From: Candidatus Peribacteria bacterium
GTDB taxonomy: Bacteria > Patescibacteriota > Gracilibacteria > UBA1369 > UBA12463
Length of the DNA: 64,000 bases
Assembly: GCA_943354965.1 (NCBI GenBank)
Contig: CALRDN010000003.1
Location: forward strand, 1-64,000
Reading direction: 5' to 3'
In this document: positions 30,901 through 38,810 of the stretch, piece by piece
Position numbering within the stretch: the stretch's first letter is position 1
How the letters are laid out: the number at the start of each line of letters is the position of its first letter
Notes under the pieces: generated by a model
The model's input: only the letters and a program-made list of their open reading frames with translations
The model's database searches: none
What the model was told of the DNA's origin: nothing
Program-made: the position numbers and the translations under genes

Positions 30901-33900
30901 GACTGACGTTATCTACAAGACCTTCAAGAGTTTTGCCGATAGCGTAAATAGTGAAACGACTGATCTCGTGAGGGGTATAAATAGTCTAGGTGCTAAGGGC
31001 AAGTTGGGCAGTTTTAATTCTGATGAAAGTCAGATCCATCTCGTGGCTGAGCAGGCATCTGTTGATATTTCCAAGCTTCCTCTTGCGAATGGAGACAACA
31101 ATACCGTTAACGCCTCAAGTGTTCTGGGTCATCAATTACAACAATACTTAGCCGATAGAACGATCGAGATGCCCGATCTTTCGAGTGAAATCATCGCCTC
31201 TACTACCCCGCTCAGTAAATATATGGCACAGGCGAGTGCTGGTGATACTATTCCTGATTCTTCTGGATCGAGGATGGTTGCGTTGGCTACAGGAGCAGCT
31301 GAAGAGATAGGAACAGGAGCGAGTGTGGCACCTACTGCCGCTGGTGTGATGAGTGATTATGCCGATAGTGCCGCTCAGCCTGTTGGTATATTCCTTTCGA
31401 ATCCTGCGACGGGCAATGCGGAAAAACTTCTCTCCTATACTCTTGAGACCGGTCGCGATCCGGTCTTAAGTCAGATTGACGTTGATAATGATGGTGATAC
31501 CGATGTTTTCTATAGTTTCGGTGGGGATATTTATTTCAAAGAAAATCAGACAAAACATACTACCGATGCCTACAATGAAGTAGATACCTCGAGCCCGATG
31601 GTGTCTTCATTGGAAGATCTCTCACCGGCCGCAGGAGGAGTGAATGGAGTCTCTTTTGATGACTCACAACGTGATCTCATCACGCTTTCATGGAATGCCT
31701 CGGTTAACAGTATTGGATATGAACTTGATTTGTGGAGTGTAGAAAATGGCTTGCAGAGGCGCCAATACCTATTGCCAGTTGCCAGTGGTCAGATCCCCTA
31801 TAATGCAAGTATTGTGACTGAAGAAATTTCTGATGATAATTCCGTATCGATTTCACTGTCGTTACCATATGGGAATACCTACTTCCAGATCGTTCCGCTT
31901 GGGGCAAAGGGTGCGAAAGGTACGCCATCCTCTGTGCATTTGTTCGCGCCACAAATTTGCGGAGATTCTACGCCTCCTCTTTCCTCGCTTGAGGGTGGAA
32001 TAGGTGGAGAGAGTGCCGGCGGAGTTGCTGGTGGTGCCACGGGAGATGATATCCGTAGCGTCGCCCTAGGCAAAACACTATCTATCAATTTATCTGGCAT
32101 CGTCGATGTGAAGTCGCAGATTGTGAAATATTATGCCGATTCTGACCTCTCAAAGGACTCAAATGGTGATGGTAATCCGGAAAATGATAACGATGTGAGT
32201 TCTACGCTACCATCATTGACGTTTGGTCCTTATTTCAAAAATGGCGATGTGAATGTGAAGGTGTTTGCAGAAAATGCCCATGGCAATGTGAGTGAACAGG
32301 TACTTGGCATTCGTGTCTATGTTCCAAATATTTTTCTCAAACATGCCTCTGCGCAAGACGGCAGTGTCTATGGGTATATCAGTCCCGGCGAGGGTGATGT
32401 TCCTTTCTCTCTTGTTCGCGAAAGAGGAGGTAACGCCGAGATTGTTGGAGATTATCTAACTGACTCCGTAGGAAACTTCTCCGTGAGTGGATTGCAGACT
32501 TCCGGCAAGACCGTTATTCGCAATATAAAGAATGAAATTGTGGCCGAGTACGAAAGCGAGACTGGAAAGTTCCGCATTTTAATGACCGGATATTCGCTAC
32601 GTGCTCACGTTGCCGCTCCCGCTTATCTGGCGACCGTAGAAGTTGTTGATTCAAACGGAACGGTACTGGCTAGCTCATTTGCCGTGCCGGATGCCAATAC
32701 TGATGTTACCAATGATCCTGCCTCGCTCCCCTATACTCCAACCACCGTGGGGGTTATGAAAGGTGTTCATGTCGCCGACCGAAACGAAAGTGATTCCGTC
32801 CTGCTCAAGAGTATTCCTGCGGATGATCCGGCTTATTTCGGTGGAACAGAAATCGTACGTCGAGATACCAATGGCGATACGAGACTGGCCCTTATCGACT
32901 CTAGCGCGCATATACTCATTACTGACGAGCGTGTATCCATTCGACTGAGGGACGTAGCCGATATGCCTTATTCGTTTGAAGTCTTGTTGGACTCCAAGGT
33001 TATTGGAGAGATATTTATCGCTACAAAAATTCCTTCGAAACCTATTATTCTAGATCCGACCGAGTTCTCTATTCCTGCGAGTACATCCGTAGACGCACAG
33101 GTCGCTGCTATTCCTATCGAATCCCTGACTCCTTCGTCAAACTTTTCCGATATTGCCAAGGGGACCGAGCTCTACAGTGCTGTATCTGCACTGCAGGGCG
33201 ATGGTATTATTGAGGGATATCAAGAAAACGGACAACAGGTGTTTAAACCAGATCAGGCGATCTTGCGCGCGGAATACACCAAGATCGTGCTCAAGGCATT
33301 ATGTATTGTTCCGCGCGCCTCAGCCTACCAAGCCCCATCCCCCTTCTCTGATATTACCTTCACTCAGCCAGTATCCTGGTTCTATCCGTTCGTGAAGGAA
33401 TCATTCTTGCTTAATTTGATTACGGGATATACAGGGGAGAAAAACGCCTCAGGCGTTTCCCCATTCAAGCCACTTGCCTATATCTCACGCGCTGAGTCGG
33501 TAAAAATTCTCATAGAAGCACTACGTATGTTGAATGTCATCCGTCTCGACTCTGTAAGTATCGGCTCAAGCGAGGCCTGGTATGCGCCATTTATGAAGGT
33601 TGGCCAAAATCTTACACCCTATACTATTGCACCAACCGCCAGCTCTTCCGCAAAGACGAAGGAGTCTTTTATCATCACTCCTTCCGAGTCACAATCTCCA
33701 AATTATCGCATGACACGAGGTGATTTTGCCATCATGGCTGCTCGAGTTTTCAAAACGTACGACTGCTACAAAGATTCCCGTGACGCCAAATTAAAAAAGC
33801 TCCAGGAAGATATGGCCCTTCAGCAAAAGACAGTGCAGGACGCCGCACAAAAAGCACTAGACGCCAAGCGATCGGCGGCATTTACTCAACTCCAAAAAAC

Positions 33901-34102
33901 ACTTTCTCAGAAAACTTCCAAGCTCTCGCCAGGCATCTATGCATTCCTTCCTGTTTGCAACTCCTGCCCATGCGCCTCAGTCATAGATAATACCGGCCAG
34001 CTCTTACCAGGAGATCGAATTTTTGCAATACTATCTACAAAGGATCATGCAACTATTCTCAAAAAAAGTAATGTTATTATTCTTCCTATCTTACAGCCAT
34101 AA
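21983..34102 (+). CDS. Giant multidomain surface protein (about 4000 aa) with Ig-like, FG-GAP/Ca-binding and C-terminal SLH domains
   Basis: Signal-like HSIVAVVLAAFLAANVVQVPVVFAE; Big_1-like region; VNNDGKKDLLVGNEDGS repeats; SLH-like SNFSDIAKGTELYSAVSALQGDGIIEGY and PFSDITFTQPVSWFYPFVKES. The start may be ATG 22028. Confidence 0.9.
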   Translation: MPPELFFQKFHSVLFMPHFSLKHSIVAVVLAAFLAANVVQVPVVFAEAISTYGVDEKGSDFGLMGANVKDAHDLVAIVVSEDVWNDSQKYAGLSGSYDDVDKEKLQNRVKRYAEDVQAALPKTNTIIIPVSGAAESVLKVQQVLEKLYLGGQKVSGNATQLSGVVLVGNVPLPVVTKGSQSFISVLPYTDFVEPSYVFDAGLQKYTRSPSAPAAPKAEIWHGVIHAPVKGLQGMGMLAEYFDKNHLYHSGNKDFSEFGKKILYNDLVAESKNMNRASFPRYQQFLKEMEDIVYSRFSAKWLSALQKQFDGGTGEPITDIPDIQTVQPIQSYHLSYPELFGTLLGSITDFATGSGRWSEDDVESMPSLIAKKDAYMMQTIRETNDAIEAKIDTELEAVQKPLPLYRDTTIEGVVRYQNPGKIGLLKSIASTLSGKITSNDYLIGGGKFVFTNNSVIAGIQYVNGVASGDIVRAQQCSTYAGSSQIVRFIRSLNPLTINVSGATGAAGESDNAKNPGLLPTLGVTTRTLSSSEASKLSQGNILHGAIVEADKELGLPAKFAAVSLNQGDILLDLDGATIDEDHPVPSLLQTKSVGQKVQIGLYRDGKTLSANSVILDANSDSLVAGCYGINFTNEKNVIAGKEKRLCFPLASTYPIADHAGTTPIDSIVGLSDMDRGLSCTSFRGQKQFNTFMDEVRKYLGDSRSDGPSGLTVPNLPTQEPSKILLLEKKLVLGAPQDFSFQQFLDLQGIMNVQDDNGDYSDTNANGKVDQIAWIDYNGNGKLDLWVNPKLTGSSVNVVSLPGEDDLLSVLFSKLPLSLSVEEYRAKFPQFFQGSKYVGPYTGEFVGGDFGVDDPSEIGFGYKPLGTSEAERWGNIQKKYLEVVSPIVYATPRRAPTQQEYRAHLQAMQKNHPGLKLDVLNLLYGGSSCITSGTGCVDELLQIDGLRKSTSDIWMRFSSLKEKDISSVGYHKEPTAATLGAQFKGVLSSALPIDKPRHATFIDKSGSAKTFIYPNVFSVSTYSELVKKLGESEKSLTEYGDSKSNGLLTAMFSADEAKKIQSLLDWRGLSLDQKHARIMLEYLNPSVDGYIDDSPLGYEAMYFVANGKPTSYATDFSGEGLVTEDDPEYMAIMSGDSVKGQGSIVASAANGVSIDTSASGGVPVTAASESVSVSTKSAAASASSPADFSDPDVVDIDKWFPAIEKWLDNLKNSFKPLGLSLTHVGGYDSLVAPGAPLQTLKISLPKMNPLIGGDSVVVDVIGFDAKGSLATNDHTSLVRLDVAGLDSSPESAKVIPDESDMPDGGIYLSQGHASFQIVPGKKAQTIVVRARATVSGASIASDSVTLRISEATDADTVVASDALLGVPNSVTLNAENAILIAPTVLPALPQTVSVSLSDAAGHPVEGQLASYTITVSGPVSVSGISDSDSSREGYQVESMGQPIKISLTPTAQSGQVVITASSSKDDGSPMNRTLTLPIRSDLHLAVSSNVSQLKADDGTSVAVVTATVRDAGGVIIPTFSGPVHFSIDDTKLGIFSSQTPTHFSKGQAVVTLQSSTRSGNVHVIVDGSGLPPAKASVEILPLQAAGIQIVNGAKTLALAAGSNLVLNVVDQYGNLATENSLPLQIRITSKTEKYGNLRSANGTLSKTLIAYAQRGAGAVTVQASDVSGAIHIVASSPGLSGAAYEITTSGVSGNGVISSLNPSVLYASFLGGPFGKVSEQNYLAGTMLFSGKMEAAAALSTDAKPLHNLISIGAYGGVTVFDSAAAIRVLSSSEGDPLRMSLTTNVGKDTVGELIIKRDGKASDYVSMVATGTDAYSFAPTGSAGTNGVIRDSEKDLLRIFGSGGVQILDPKITVTLSATPSNKFISLDVSSDSSVIATIRIPFDAVNSLALLNAPPASYQQLPIGVWLVNQIHSGDYIFEPSYSGFSSEEPMGYKLVSTLSTDITASDTIGSSSTSLEDASFTNGIGFAGDNKHMLLLAAGNTVGESHKSYPSEIGIVLGDPTVRLPGANAPSAMGFSMDLGKSIGSVTQGAKVLLPLDVNNDGKKDLLVGNEDGSIRYFQYTGGSETFRDRGELLRVKHGIYDAGVADIDGDGDEDIVIATKESCTTKETCVDIYRNNKGSFTRENLGLAIEPDRRVAVMRLVDMNADGVPDLLVSLTNGEIRLFYNDGKGVFEHSGQLIGSFNVSPGQRVLLSAGTSVALAAGGASVASDITFASDSHDSFADIFAQPEGSANAMLVYFVANGSSSLKGGHVMYRKIEVPAGISTSDAMDKLKDDLSATLSPKGSTGAKSELTAAGQGMSLLMNENNKDANHDGIPDYIDGSSADDIINKASSVVSSVKSTIKKLRCGEGCLPLPVNFAFLAPGPINVNGKSVGDDPFAIPVFGAAGGCYPWPIWPPCPYTNKAQTFRIYVSPTLTGQVGFGICWGGSFKNAKCAAFAPNISFIPKGLCKAISQKMNTVLKNASSFGSGGGSGFTSMIAGGGKKFPSTDTSNTHTNKELLQGYGVEANVASNIRIPGFPAAFTDWIDRQIEEILDKLTDLPDLYLMYPDLGSAGRAVIPQMSSGKIAGYSTFLAWLNSVPLIQIEPKPVLLILPSLTKGQILKLEANLGLWLNDLTLEIFRVKSLFGCEKQTKDKRYIDICGLIDVKGNILFKKINDIFKTLDAYKAFPKKLLQYRNIESKYISQIINYLTTVSQFLGGYIRRQEKRLGAWVDMIKSVKKALGQWQYVVDITQKYAENCDSCKTERGSLFPVLLNAFVNIPPPPIIAFPKWPDIIMDFSRVQTGVKIVWPDLTFAPKQILLPILPSIKLPIDINLLAELGGLDKLSSVNISKITIDLSATFDSYIPVLPALPAVPSLPNLPDLPPLPAFKLPDIPPAPRIPGLDKIKGGSLSKSLASIKDLLEIVCLVKKGYVIVDEDSVKSNLKTMIEQLTQRSLTPPLSIDLEKTVSYPPIKYDAVEQIILRGKFKFELGTDVIYKTFKSFADSVNSETTDLVRGINSLGAKGKLGSFNSDESQIHLVAEQASVDISKLPLANGDNNTVNASSVLGHQLQQYLADRTIEMPDLSSEIIASTTPLSKYMAQASAGDTIPDSSGSRMVALATGAAEEIGTGASVAPTAAGVMSDYADSAAQPVGIFLSNPATGNAEKLLSYTLETGRDPVLSQIDVDNDGDTDVFYSFGGDIYFKENQTKHTTDAYNEVDTSSPMVSSLEDLSPAAGGVNGVSFDDSQRDLITLSWNASVNSIGYELDLWSVENGLQRRQYLLPVASGQIPYNASIVTEEISDDNSVSISLSLPYGNTYFQIVPLGAKGAKGTPSSVHLFAPQICGDSTPPLSSLEGGIGGESAGGVAGGATGDDIRSVALGKTLSINLSGIVDVKSQIVKYYADSDLSKDSNGDGNPENDNDVSSTLPSLTFGPYFKNGDVNVKVFAENAHGNVSEQVLGIRVYVPNIFLKHASAQDGSVYGYISPGEGDVPFSLVRERGGNAEIVGDYLTDSVGNFSVSGLQTSGKTVIRNIKNEIVAEYESETGKFRILMTGYSLRAHVAAPAYLATVEVVDSNGTVLASSFAVPDANTDVTNDPASLPYTPTTVGVMKGVHVADRNESDSVLLKSIPADDPAYFGGTEIVRRDTNGDTRLALIDSSAHILITDERVSIRLRDVADMPYSFEVLLDSKVIGEIFIATKIPSKPIILDPTEFSIPASTSVDAQVAAIPIESLTPSSNFSDIAKGTELYSAVSALQGDGIIEGYQENGQQVFKPDQAILRAEYTKIVLKALCIVPRASAYQAPSPFSDITFTQPVSWFYPFVKESFLLNLITGYTGEKNASGVSPFKPLAYISRAESVKILIEALRMLNVIRLDSVSIGSSEAWYAPFMKVGQNLTPYTIAPTASSSAKTKESFIITPSESQSPNYRMTRGDFAIMAARVFKTYDCYKDSRDAKLKKLQEDMALQQKTVQDAAQKALDAKRSAAFTQLQKTLSQKTSKLSPGIYAFLPVCNSCPCASVIDNTGQLLPGDRIFAILSTKDHATILKKSNVIILPILQP
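28090..28500 (+). repeat. Coding region for FG-GAP/VCBS-type Ca-binding repeats
   Basis: DVNNDGKKDLLVGNEDGSIRYF, DIDGDGDEDIVIATK, DMNADGVPDLLVSLTNGEIRLFYNDG. Confidence 0.8.
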
Positions 34103-34104
34103 CT

Positions 34105-34728
34105 ATGAGTCAACGCGTTCGTCATTATAGTGCCTATATTTTCGGTTCACTGATCGGTGTCGCCATGTTCGTCGCCGTGTCTACCGGTGTACCGATGATT
34201 TTCGCTCAGGTCAGTCCCGTATCAGCCCCTGACGCAATAGTATCTACACCCATAAGCGCTGCCGACCAGAGCTGTAGAGATGCGATGCCTCCTATCTTTG
34301 CCGCAGAACAAAAGAAATTTGTAGATTTCATGAATAATCATTTCAAAAATGCAGCACCTACTTCCACGCTTCTCCAGACCGGACTCGACCGTCTTCAGAA
34401 CTATCGCAGCACCCTCATCACCGCGCGAAATTCATTTGCACTCACTTCCGTCTACCAATCAGCGGCCAGCGGCGAATCATCACTCTGTGATAATGATGTT
34501 AACGCTCAAATCTTGATTGCCGAGCAGACCTTTCAGTCTTATGTCGAGGAGACCGCCTTTTCCAAAAAATCTACCGCCCTTACGGAAAAATTATCCGGTA
34601 TCAATGGAAAACTGCGCACATTGAATGAGCTTCTCATCCAACTCAATGGCTATTTTGCCTCATTCGATAGCGCTCTCCCGGGCTTCACTCAAAAATGTAT
34701 CAAAAAAGATGGTAGCACGACTCCGTAA
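34105..34728 (+). CDS. Exported hypothetical protein
   Basis: N-terminal hydrophobic segment (SAYIFGSLIGVAMFVAVSTGVPMIFAQ); 2 nt after the giant gene. Confidence 0.75.
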   Translation: MSQRVRHYSAYIFGSLIGVAMFVAVSTGVPMIFAQVSPVSAPDAIVSTPISAADQSCRDAMPPIFAAEQKKFVDFMNNHFKNAAPTSTLLQTGLDRLQNYRSTLITARNSFALTSVYQSAASGESSLCDNDVNAQILIAEQTFQSYVEETAFSKKSTALTEKLSGINGKLRTLNELLIQLNGYFASFDSALPGFTQKCIKKDGSTTP

Positions 34729-34746
34729 TTTTACTGATTCTCTCTT

Positions 34747-35490
34747 ATGTCTTTCTTTTCTCCTACTCATTCCCATACAACAAAAAAACACTCCCCAAAG
34801 AGTGCCCTAAGTCATGGTGTTTTTTCTGGTGTTTTGGTGAGCTTACTTATCTCTCTTGCTCTTCAGTTCCTTCCTCTCACGTCGAATGCCGCTGATAATA
34901 GCCCTTTCTCCGTGAAGGATTTAGCAAAAATTGCGAGTCAGCTCGAGAATGTCGATAGCTCTATGGAAAGTCTGAGCTCTCTCTACCACCAGACGGTGAA
35001 CAATATCGTCAACGCTTATATGGACGGCTTTACCAAAAACAATGCCGATAACAAGGCTCTCGTTGCGCCGCCAAAAGATCCCGCCGAGTGCACAACCGTA
35101 GGTGCAAAAATGAACCTCAGTACCTACTGCCTCTTTCTCCGTATTGATGGACTGTATATCCCATACTCCAATACCCTAAAACTCAAACAAAGTACGGTAT
35201 TACAAGATATTGCCGCCATCCAGCAGGGGAAGAATTATCTGGATAATACTGCAAACGACTACCGCCTTCGCCAGGATTGGATCAACAAGGAACTTACCGC
35301 ATCTCGCAGCGCCCTCGATAACGTTCTGCGCGCCTATAGCGAACTCCTCATTCAATATCCGATGCATTTGGAGTATCAAAAAACACTCAAGCTCCTCATC
35401 AAATATTACGATCACCTCTCTGATGTTCGCAAGAAAGTCTCTACCTATCCTGCACGATTCCAAGACGTCACGACCGCTAACTGCACCTAA
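34747..35490 (+). CDS. Exported hypothetical protein, helical
   Basis: Signal-like GVFSGVLVSLLISLALQFLPLTSNAA; tightly spaced in the operon. Confidence 0.75.
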   Translation: MSFFSPTHSHTTKKHSPKSALSHGVFSGVLVSLLISLALQFLPLTSNAADNSPFSVKDLAKIASQLENVDSSMESLSSLYHQTVNNIVNAYMDGFTKNNADNKALVAPPKDPAECTTVGAKMNLSTYCLFLRIDGLYIPYSNTLKLKQSTVLQDIAAIQQGKNYLDNTANDYRLRQDWINKELTASRSALDNVLRAYSELLIQYPMHLEYQKTLKLLIKYYDHLSDVRKKVSTYPARFQDVTTANCT

Positions 35491-35501
35491 ACTTCCTCCT
35501 C

Positions 35502-37277
35502 ATGAGACGCTCATTCCTCATATCAACTACACTCACCCTACTGCTCATTGGAGCGGCAATGGGTGTCGAACGCGATATGGGAATGGGTAGTGCTGTGCGA
35601 ATGACACGCGCTGCATTTGCGGCATCTGATATACCCGTGCTCGATCCTCCACCTACCACCCACGCCGTTTTTTCTACAATGCTTCGGGCTGTAGGTATCG
35701 ATAATCCAAGCGGTGAGATTACCTCTGGTGATGTATTCGGGGATACTCCCAAAAATCTCTATACCTATGTTTATCAGCAGATATTTGAGCGTCCCGACCA
35801 AGATGCCATGATGGATATTGCAGGCGGTTATGGTCTCACCCCCGTTGATGCGCGCGCTGTATTGCAGGGATCAGTCGCACCATTGATGCGTGGAAAAATA
35901 AACTATACCCAGGACCGCGCTATCGCCGATGTGAACAAAATTCAGAAATCCTACGCTGAAATGCTGCGTCAACGACGAATGAAATATGAGCTTCAGCTCA
36001 CCGTCCTTCCTACAGAGATCTTCTCTAATGGAAACTTGGATGATTCCGGTTTTGATCTGATTAATGACCTTAATCTCATTGAGGAAATTCTCTTTGTCGA
36101 TAAGACAAAAGTATATTTGAATCAACAGCCGTTTGGCTCGAAGGGTTTAACTGTCAATAAAAATATTGGCTCACAGATTGGTTCAAACTCATCTACCACT
36201 TCGGGAACCGGCTCATCCGGATCTGCGAGCGGAGTTACATCCGGATCTGGAAATACTTCATCCACAACTCCTTCATCCGATAACAGCGCCAAGTCATTCA
36301 CTCTGGATAATATCCTCAAGGGCACGGCAGCAAGTGGTGGTGATTTAAACTACTGCGCATCAGGTTCTCCTCTTAACAAAGCCCTGGATCAGTATGCGAA
36401 GGATGGCGGAGCAGATGGTACGTCCGGAGCAAACACGGGGACTTCGTATGGAGACACGGGAGGTGGTTCTAATGCCACCGTCGCAACCACCATAGAAAAT
36501 ATCGATGTTGCCTCCGTAGTTCCCCCTGAACTCGCCCAGACTACCGCCATTCCTCGTGGTGTCTTCACCCCGCCAAGTGATTCATTCTGTAGCGAAATCG
36601 GTGGAACGCTTCTCTATACCTATCGTACAAAAATCGGCGGTGCGGAACATGAAATCTTCTGCATGAGTTTGGACAAAAAAATACGCACCTATACGTCATT
36701 CAGCCCTACTAAGTCATGTATTCAGTGTGCTGTCGCTGCCATGAATGAGGATATGAAAAAGCTTCTCTCTAAAAACATCACTCCAAATAAGCTTACCGGC
36801 AACATGTATGAATCCACGAAGTGCAAGTCTGCTATTAACTTTTCCGATCGCCTGAATATGAATATCATCATGGTTCCGACTCCAATCATTACACCAAATA
36901 AATATGGAATGTTTGTCGTTGGTGATATGACGAAGCGCATAAACGCCTATGTACGAAACTACCTTCCTTACGGTAATCCAAAAGATAGCCCTCCGGAACG
37001 CATCAAAGACGAGGCTGTTGCGAATCTTGGTGACTCTAGCACCATCAATGTCGTCGACCAAATCCAAGCGCAGATTGCCGCTAACAGAAAATCAATTGCC
37101 GAGAGTCAAGCCATGCAACCCATCGAACAGACTGGCGCAGCAAAGAATGCCTCATATCAGCAAGTGATCAAGGAAATGCGTCTCATGACCTCCTACTTTC
37201 AATCATTCCAGGATATTTTCGTACGTCTCGGCACAAACGCAAAAGGTATTTGCGATAAAAAAGATATTAATAGTTAA
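35502..37277 (+). CDS. Exported hypothetical protein with Ser/Gly/Thr-rich linker and Cys pairs
   Basis: Signal-like N-terminus; SGTGSSGSASGVTSGSGNTSSTTPS linker; 11-nt gap to the preceding gene. Confidence 0.75.
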   Translation: MRRSFLISTTLTLLLIGAAMGVERDMGMGSAVRMTRAAFAASDIPVLDPPPTTHAVFSTMLRAVGIDNPSGEITSGDVFGDTPKNLYTYVYQQIFERPDQDAMMDIAGGYGLTPVDARAVLQGSVAPLMRGKINYTQDRAIADVNKIQKSYAEMLRQRRMKYELQLTVLPTEIFSNGNLDDSGFDLINDLNLIEEILFVDKTKVYLNQQPFGSKGLTVNKNIGSQIGSNSSTTSGTGSSGSASGVTSGSGNTSSTTPSSDNSAKSFTLDNILKGTAASGGDLNYCASGSPLNKALDQYAKDGGADGTSGANTGTSYGDTGGGSNATVATTIENIDVASVVPPELAQTTAIPRGVFTPPSDSFCSEIGGTLLYTYRTKIGGAEHEIFCMSLDKKIRTYTSFSPTKSCIQCAVAAMNEDMKKLLSKNITPNKLTGNMYESTKCKSAINFSDRLNMNIIMVPTPIITPNKYGMFVVGDMTKRINAYVRNYLPYGNPKDSPPERIKDEAVANLGDSSTINVVDQIQAQIAANRKSIAESQAMQPIEQTGAAKNASYQQVIKEMRLMTSYFQSFQDIFVRLGTNAKGICDKKDINS

Positions 37278-37285
37278 TTTTTCTC

Positions 37286-38413
37286 ATGAAAATTTCTCGT
37301 ACTCATATCGGCAGAATCGGCAAGCTCACAGCGCTTGCTGCTTGCCTTGGTGCCATCGGCTTCATGGGAATCGTACTCGTTCCTCAGATAAGTCTTGGCG
37401 CGAGCACTAATCCTTTTATCCCCTCTAACTACCCAAACATTCAGGGTTGCCCTATTAATTCTCGTTTTGATAACTGGGGTCGATTCATCAAGGACGGTGC
37501 GTCATTCTCTGATTTCTATTCGAACTGGGGAGATATTTTCACCCGTAACTCTTGTCAGCAGCAGGATATTTTCGCTATTCAAAAAACAATCGAAGGCACC
37601 CAAAATCAACTCAGGCAAAAAATCTTTCAGTGTCAGTCTGGTGGCCTCTCCGAGCTCAGCACCAAAATTCATGAACTTCAGTTTGAACTGGAATATGTCC
37701 GCCACGTTATCGATACCGACGATGAACGTCCGGCACCCGAAGGTACTAAAGGGGAAGTTCGTCCGCCTGCGGCTATTGTTCAATATATGCTCGATAGTCC
37801 TATGCTCAAAGATGGCACTATTAGCAGCGACCGATTTGATGCGCTCTTCGCTATCGTTCAGCAAAAGTATGCTACGCGAGTCGAACAGTATCGTAACTGC
37901 AAGGATGCCGACTGGGCGGCCCTCACGAAGCAATGGAACAACTTCACCTCTACCTGGGCCGGTATTAAGCCTGCCACGCAGCAATCTGCCAAATCCCTCA
38001 ATAATCGAGTTAACGGGTTCCTAGATGCCCCCTCGGATCACAATGGCCGCTTCCTCGGTGGTCTTCTCGACATCAAAATGAATGGGCTTACTCCGGAGCG
38101 AAATCTTGCTGGAGTGTATCAGGATCTCACTCGCGATGTACGCACCGGTGCCGCAAAAAATCCCCCGGACTACTCTGTCTTCCTCAATCAAGCAGAGAGT
38201 GAACATGATCGCTACTCTCGTGACGCGGAAGACGCCAAGAGGAAGTCATATTATGAAGGCCTATTTCGATATACTTCGGATGCCTCTGGTGACGAGGTAA
38301 AGATTGAAATTCAAAAAATGAACTCTATTATTCAGGCTACCATTCAGCCGGTGATCGATAATATGCGCGCCTGTACGGCTTTGATTGCACAGAGACAGTG
38401 TGGGGGAAAGTAA
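37286..38413 (+). CDS. Exported hypothetical protein
   Basis: Signal-like LTALAACLGAIGFMGIVLVPQISLGAS; 8-nt gap to the preceding gene. Confidence 0.75.
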   Translation: MKISRTHIGRIGKLTALAACLGAIGFMGIVLVPQISLGASTNPFIPSNYPNIQGCPINSRFDNWGRFIKDGASFSDFYSNWGDIFTRNSCQQQDIFAIQKTIEGTQNQLRQKIFQCQSGGLSELSTKIHELQFELEYVRHVIDTDDERPAPEGTKGEVRPPAAIVQYMLDSPMLKDGTISSDRFDALFAIVQQKYATRVEQYRNCKDADWAALTKQWNNFTSTWAGIKPATQQSAKSLNNRVNGFLDAPSDHNGRFLGGLLDIKMNGLTPERNLAGVYQDLTRDVRTGAAKNPPDYSVFLNQAESEHDRYSRDAEDAKRKSYYEGLFRYTSDASGDEVKIEIQKMNSIIQATIQPVIDNMRACTALIAQRQCGGK

Positions 38414-38575
38414 GCGGTTCATAACGTACTCACACAAACATAAGCCGCCCTTCTTTTTCAGTGAGGGTGACGTATGTTGGGGGAATTCGAGGCTTTTCTA
38501 GGGCAAAATTTAAACTGTTTGGGGGTGTAGTTGGGGTCTGAGAGACGAAAACGAGATCTGACACTAACGTGTCTA

Positions 38576-38749
38576 CTATCCAAGAACAAACGAGAGCAGT
38601 GATGTGGCGAAAGTCCTTCTTTTTCCTTCCTGTGAGGAAGTGACTGGCGAGTGGTTCAGCTCGAGCTCGACTACCTCAGCTTTGCAATATGGGCAAAGAT
38701 TGATTTTGTTCGAGACGGACTTACCGCACGTATAGCAGTTGAGAATCAT
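38576..38749 (-). CDS. Small zinc-ribbon protein (57 aa), absent from the ORF track
   Basis: Hand translation: MILNCYTCGKSVSNKINLCPYCKAEVVELELNHSPVTSSQEGKRRTFATSLLSFVLG, TAG stop. CxxC...CxxC pattern; directly downstream of the HTH gene. Confidence 0.7.
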   Translation of the reverse strand: MILNCYTCGKSVSNKINLCPYCKAEVVELELNHSPVTSSQEGKRRTFATSLLSFVLG

Positions 38750-38810
38750 GTGAGTGAGGGGGAGAGGGTGAGTGAGGGTTTTGAGGGGGATTTTTTGTGT
38801 GATTCTTTTT

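Noticed and set aside
37395-38024. 209-aa alternative-frame ORF within the 375-aa exported protein gene
   Set aside because: Low-complexity Leu/Ser/Arg composition; overlaps the better-supported signal-peptide ORF in the operon.
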